Assembly (NCBI GenBank): GCA_017406925.1
Contig: JAFQXO010000004.1
Coordinates: forward strand, 1 to 64,000
DNA from: Eubacterium sp.
GTDB lineage: Bacteria > Bacillota > Clostridia > Lachnospirales > Lachnospiraceae
Direction of reading: 5' to 3'
DNA length: 64,000 nt
Shown here one piece after another: positions 63,808 to 64,000 of this stretch. Both the position numbers and the translations under genes were made by a program. The notes under the pieces are model-generated. The model worked only from the letters and a program-made list of their open reading frames with translations. It made no database searches and was not told the DNA's origin. Each line of letters begins with the position of its first letter. The stretch's first letter is position 1.

Positions 63808-64000
63808 ATGTCAGCTATGAAAATAAAGAAGGGCGATACAGTTAAAGTAATCGCTGGAAAAGACAAAGGTAAAGAAGGTAAAGTTACCGCAGTTGACCCA
63901 AAGAACAACGCAGTTAAGGTTGAGGGCGTTAACATGCACACAAAGCATATGAAGCCAAACGCTGATAACCAGAACGGCGGAATTGTCTCACAGGAAGGAC
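63808..64000 (+). CDS. rplX: 50S ribosomal protein L24, 5' part
   Basis: The first 64 codons are present before the window ends. They include [20 protein letters not shown], a KOW motif typical of L24, and [17 protein letters not shown] lies upstream of ATG 63808. It is the expected gene after rplN in the spc operon. Confidence 0.95.
   Translation, partial: MSAMKIKKGDTVKVIAGKDKGKEGKVTAVDPKNNAVKVEGVNMHTKHMKPNADNQNGGIVSQEG

Overview
The window is bacterial chromosome of about 40% G+C with AGGAGG-type ribosome binding sites and sigma-A promoters. Protein signatures (BMP-type nucleoside ABC transporter, four-subunit pyruvate:ferredoxin oxidoreductase, ProB without a PUA domain, TTG starts, Thr/Pro-rich secreted proteins) suggest an anaerobic gut-type Clostridia, most likely Lachnospiraceae. 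I cannot name a species. No tRNA, rRNA, insertion sequence or CRISPR array is visible. Almost every gene is on the + strand; the exceptions are mscL, two XRE regulators and one methyltransferase.

Layout: (1) 1-1219, a tail of small secreted-protein genes with a 44-residue peptide of unknown role. (2) 1422-6525, a nucleoside-type ABC importer (lipoprotein, ATPase, two permeases), running without an obvious terminator into proB-proA, a lipid kinase, citrate synthase, an orphan KdpD N-terminal-type ATPase and an M24 aminopeptidase, up to 12844. (3) 13197-17196, mreB/mbl, recD2, comF. (4) 17221-28948, the information-processing block rpmG-secE-nusG-rplK-rplA, rplJ-rplL, rpoB-rpoC, with RNA leader elements (a pair of L1-like sites and an L10 leader). 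(5) 28979-29897, a preQ1-I-like riboswitch directly behind rpoC and a queuosine-precursor transporter. (6) 30009-33959, porGDAB plus two small membrane proteins. (7) 34167-35377, twin lipoproteins. (8) 35474-40078, the str operon rpsL-rpsG-fusA-tuf. (9) 40320-44772, trkA-trkH, a phosphopantetheinyl transferase and a secreted CAP/Big2 protein; then mscL. (10) 45315-48219, cysK, metY and a CymR-like Rrf2 regulator, followed by a very large fused ABC transporter/permease. (11) 51700-57000, an AT-rich defence island: two duplicated XRE regulators, a type III modification methyltransferase, a putative type I toxin-antitoxin cassette and a type III restriction subunit. (12) 57984-64000, the S10-spc ribosomal protein operon, running off the end in rplX.

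The most interesting region is the island. Between mod and res lies a compact locus with a perfect-spacing promoter, a 5' UTR whose hairpin buries the ribosome binding site, a 22-codon hydrophobic peptide, a bidirectional terminator and a converging putative antisense RNA. Direct repeats make the antisense RNA's 5' end complementary to the toxin leader. This reads as an Fst/Hol-Tox-like addiction cassette embedded in a type III restriction-modification system, with upstream palindromes that could let the XRE proteins act as controller proteins. Other unexpected signals are a recurrent 11-base palindrome TGCCGNAGGCA (11 copies), two structurally matching L1-type leaders, ribosomal protein L10 with a 33-bp-repeat acidic tail, and three 63-residue repeats in the ABC transporter's extracytoplasmic domain.
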